In this document: positions 5,239 to 7,207 of the stretch, in pieces
Position numbering within the stretch: position 1 is the stretch's first letter
How the letters are laid out: every line of letters starts with the position of its first letter
Source: Nitrososphaerota archaeon
GTDB taxonomy: Archaea > Thermoproteota > Nitrososphaeria > Nitrososphaerales > JAHFOH01
Direction of reading: 5' to 3'
Assembly (NCBI GenBank): GCA_023266955.1
Contig: JAHFOH010000025.1
Location: 1-7,207 of the forward strand
DNA length: 7,207 nt
Program-made: the position numbers and the translations under genes
Notes under the pieces: generated by a model
Database searches by the model: none
The model's input: the letters and a program-made list of their open reading frames with translations, nothing else
What the model was told of the DNA's origin: nothing

Positions 5239-5247
5239 TTAAGTTTT
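5239..5247 (-). promoter_or_regulatory. TATA-like box for the putative H/ACA RNA
   Basis: The minus strand reads AAAACTTAA, centred 26 bp before about 5217, which is six bases ahead of the first hairpin. It lies just beyond the pheT stop codon, the same arrangement as the SRP RNA promoter. Confidence 0.5.
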
Positions 5248-5252
5248 TCCCT

Positions 5253-6902
5253 CTAGCGGAGAAGTTTGGTCAGATCCAATTCACAGGCTGAAACAGGTGT
5301 CCTAAGAGCGAAACTTTGAAGTACTGAAGGCGAGATTTCTCCCAGCACTCCAACCGCTTGTTCCCGAACTCTGATCTCCGCCCCCCTACCTTCTATGAAC
5401 ATGGGGTCATCTTTTGGAAGGGTCTTACACTCGATTCCAAGAGCCCCAGATAAGGCTGAGGCCAAATAGGATTTGGCCTCAGAGTAGTTTGCCTGCCCGT
5501 GAGCGATTGAAAAGCCCAAATGGAAAGATTCACTCACCACCACTGGACTCTCGTCTCTGAGGAAGACTTTTGCAATCTCAAACACGCGTTGAGGATATTC
5601 TTCGTGAATGTTTCTCGATAGGACTGCGAGCAAAGAGGGCAAAATCCTAGGTCTAAGAACCTCGTGTTCAGTTGTTTTTGGATTGTCGACTGAAAGTCTA
5701 ACTTCTTCATCCTGCGTTTTTGAATCACGAAGTAGTTGCTTACTCACAAGGCTGAAGTTCATGACTTCTGTGAAACCTAGCGAGGTTAAGGTCTCCCTCA
5801 TTAAGGCAAGGTGGGTAAGTTGCTTATCGAAGGATCCAATCAGATTAGATCTAGGAATTGTCGGTTGAATTTTATCCAGGCCGAAACCGATGGCGATGTC
5901 TTCGACTAGGTCCACTTCGTGTAGGATGTCTATGCGGTAACGAGGTAGGAGCGCATGAATCTTATCCTTGAGAGGTCTTGCCGTTATCCGGCTTCTTGCG
6001 AGACACTGAACAGCGTTTCTAGATGTTAGATCAAGTCCAAGGAGTTTCCTCGCGTACCCAAGATCAAGGCTGATTCCAATGGGATTCAGGTCGGGGGTGC
6101 GCATGCGTTTCTTTCCGTAAAGGACTTCAACACTTTCCAGATGGCCACCCGCGTCCTGAAAGGCTGCCGAGAGTATCGACAGAGAATCCTCGACGGCCTT
6201 CATTTCAGTGCCAGTTACGTCAACGAAGAGATTGATTGTAGAGTTCGTCACACGGGTGAGCTCTCCGTTGATGATAGGTGGAAACGACAGTACATTCCCC
6301 ATGGAATCGGTCAAGATAGGGTAACGGTTGAACTGACTAAGTAACGCGGAATAGTGACGCCCCTGCTCCGTATTTCTGAGTATTTCCTTGATGCTTATAG
6401 CTGAATTATCCCCTAGAGGAATGAATCTGAATTCTCCTCCTGCAGTACCGTATTTGATGGGGGGTCTTACGACGTCGAAATTGTGAAGACCTATCGCTAC
6501 CTTTCTACGTTTCCGACCAATCCCATTGTGGAGGTCTTCTTGCATACTGATAATCTGTCGCAGAGTTTCATCGTCGAACTTTATGTGCCGCACCACAACT
6601 CCCCCAATGTATGGTCTTACACTTCTGACCGAACTATCCACAAGGATTTTCAGTGATCCCTTCCTGACTCTGTACTTGGGTGCTCCAGTCTCTAACCCCA
6701 ATAGCCCGTTTAACGCACGAGCAATTCCGTAGTCCGTGGAAAAGTCAGGTCGATTGGGATTATACTCGACACGCACATACTCTTCAGCGATCTCTTCGAG
6801 GTCAAGACCCAAGTAGGGAAGTCTCTCTAGAATAATCTCGTTAGACACAGGCTTCCTTAACAGCTTCCTAAGCCTGCTGAAGTGGAGCGTAATTACGGGC
6901 GT
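5253..6902 (-). CDS. pheT: Phenylalanyl-tRNA synthetase beta subunit, probable ACG start
   Basis: PheT pairs with PheS in an alpha2-beta2 enzyme that charges tRNA-Phe. It gives structural support and carries the editing site that removes mischarged Tyr. Numbered from the ACG (6902-6900), the product has 549 residues, normal for archaea. The N-terminal domain contains RVEYNPNRPDFSTDYGIARA (44-63). The B3/4 editing region spans about 100-240 (GIGRKRRKVAIGLHNFDV). The B5 domain covers about 265-350, with the acidic RIDILHEVDLVEDIAIGFG. The C-terminal pseudo-catalytic domain runs from about 360 to the end. The first conventional start is GTG at 6848 (531 residues), but it would remove the family N-terminus PVITLHFSRLRKLLRKP, which is present in frame just upstream. 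No ATG, GTG or TTG lies between the in-frame stop at 6932-6930 and that GTG. ACG falls where the family Met is expected, and GGAGGA lies seven bases before it. It overlaps the pheS end by ten bases. Confidence 0.93.
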   Translation of the reverse strand, partial: TPVITLHFSRLRKLLRKPVSNEIILERLPYLGLDLEEIAEEYVRVEYNPNRPDFSTDYGIARALNGLLGLETGAPKYRVRKGSLKILVDSSVRSVRPYIGGVVVRHIKFDDETLRQIISMQEDLHNGIGRKRRKVAIGLHNFDVVRPPIKYGTAGGEFRFIPLGDNSAISIKEILRNTEQGRHYSALLSQFNRYPILTDSMGNVLSFPPIINGELTRVTNSTINLFVDVTGTEMKAVEDSLSILSAAFQDAGGHLESVEVLYGKKRMRTPDLNPIGISLDLGYARKLLGLDLTSRNAVQCLARSRITARPLKDKIHALLPRYRIDILHEVDLVEDIAIGFGLDKIQPTIPRSNLIGSFDKQLTHLALMRETLTSLGFTEVMNFSLVSKQLLRDSKTQDEEVRLSVDNPKTTEHEVLRPRILPSLLAVLSRNIHEEYPQRVFEIAKVFLRDESPVVVSESFHLGFSIAHGQANYSEAKSYLASALSGALGIECKTLPKDDPMFIEGRGAEIRVREQAVGVLGEISPSVLQSFALRTPVSACELDLTKLLR

Positions 6903-7207
6903 AGTGGGATCCTCCTCAACCAGCCTAGGTCATTTTCATACAGTTTCCTTAGATCATCTATTCCATATCTCAGCATAACTAGCCTTTCAAGCCCCCCTCC
7001 CCAAGCCAGAACGGGATTCTTTATGCCGAGGGGAAGAGTTACTTCTGGTCTGAAGATTCCCATGCCGCACAACTCCACCCACTTTTGGATCTGCTCTACA
7101 AAGAACACGCTCTGAAGGGATGGTTCAGTGTATGGGAAGTATGAAGGCCAAAACTTCACTTTCCTTAGGCCCAGTCTTGAATAGAATTCGCTAAGAAGTC
7201 CCATCAT
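6893..7207 (-). CDS. pheS: Phenylalanyl-tRNA synthetase alpha subunit, C-terminal part (cut by window edge)
   Basis: PheS is the catalytic subunit that makes phenylalanyl-adenylate and transfers Phe to tRNA. Only the last 104 residues or so lie in the window, and the gene continues past 7207. Met codons at the edge are internal, since this is the middle of the class II catalytic core. Visible are the motif 2 region FWPSYFPYTEPSLQ (19-32 of the fragment), the strand MGIFRPEVTLPLGI (49-62) and class II motif 3, VLAWGGGLERLVMLRYGID (66-84). A short tail ends RRIPLRP. The stop is TAA at 6895-6893, inside the start of pheT, so the two subunits are translationally coupled, as expected for a 1:1 complex. 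Nothing suggests damage. Confidence 0.97.
   Translation of the reverse strand: MMGLLSEFYSRLGLRKVKFWPSYFPYTEPSLQSVFFVEQIQKWVELCGMGIFRPEVTLPLGIKNPVLAWGGGLERLVMLRYGIDDLRKLYENDLGWLRRIPLRP
6910..6915 (-). promoter_or_regulatory. Shine-Dalgarno of pheT, inside pheS
   Basis: The minus strand reads GGAGGA within the last codons of pheS, then the 7-nt spacer TCCCACT and ACG. Sequence and spacing equal those of dnaG. From this site the GTG at 6848 is more than 60 bases away, too far for this ribosome site to serve it. Confidence 0.75.

Noticed and set aside
5534..5868. Open reading frames of 64 (minus) and 86 (plus) residues inside pheT
   Set aside because: They overlap the conserved C-terminal region of PheT in other frames and lack any recognisable features.
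1..7207. CRISPR arrays, insertion sequences, attachment sites or phage genes
   Set aside because: No spaced direct repeats, transposase motifs or terminal inverted repeats were seen. Although tRNA genes often host integration, no duplicated tRNA end lies in the window.

Overview
The window is archaeal. It carries archaeal-type DnaG primase, a small stand-alone Toprim protein, the short (~550 residue) archaeal PheT, an archaeal/eukaryal-shaped SRP RNA with helix 1, a tRNA with bulge-helix-bulge introns, and TATA boxes about 25-30 bp upstream of several genes. An encoded CCA, two introns in one tRNA and the PheT sequence style suggest a lineage of the TACK group (Thaumarchaeota, Bathyarchaeia, Crenarchaeota relatives). 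That placement is an inference; no sequence here fixes the phylum.

Layout, left to right. Positions 1-46 show nothing recognisable. A tRNA-Ser(GCU) on the minus strand (47-166) is interrupted by two introns, one in the anticodon loop and one in the T loop. Upstream of it is the 7S/SRP RNA (296-616, minus). Next come a Ncs6/TtuA-type tRNA 2-thiolation protein (644-1573, minus) and, abutting it, a site-2 protease of family M50 with a PDZ domain (1574-2776, minus). The only plus-strand gene, an RpiB/LacAB-like isomerase (2844-3308), diverges from the protease and converges on dnaG (3314-4453, minus). A small Toprim protein (4542-4952) and a 300-bp non-coding gap follow. I read most of that gap as a two-hairpin H/ACA guide RNA (about 5051-5217, minus). 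The window closes with pheT (5253-6902) and the 3' end of pheS (6893-7207), both minus.

Almost everything serves information processing: tRNA charging (PheS/PheT), tRNA modification (thiolation), probable rRNA or tRNA pseudouridylation guidance, replication priming or RNA decay (DnaG), protein targeting (SRP RNA) and seryl decoding. The RNA genes share a pattern: each sits just downstream of a protein gene but has its own TATA box, so they look independently transcribed.

The points most worth a second look are the T-loop intron of the tRNA with a textbook 3-4-3 splice motif, the unannotated H/ACA-like RNA, and pheT. The family N-terminus and a well-placed Shine-Dalgarno sequence both put the pheT start at an ACG codon, upstream of the first conventional start.
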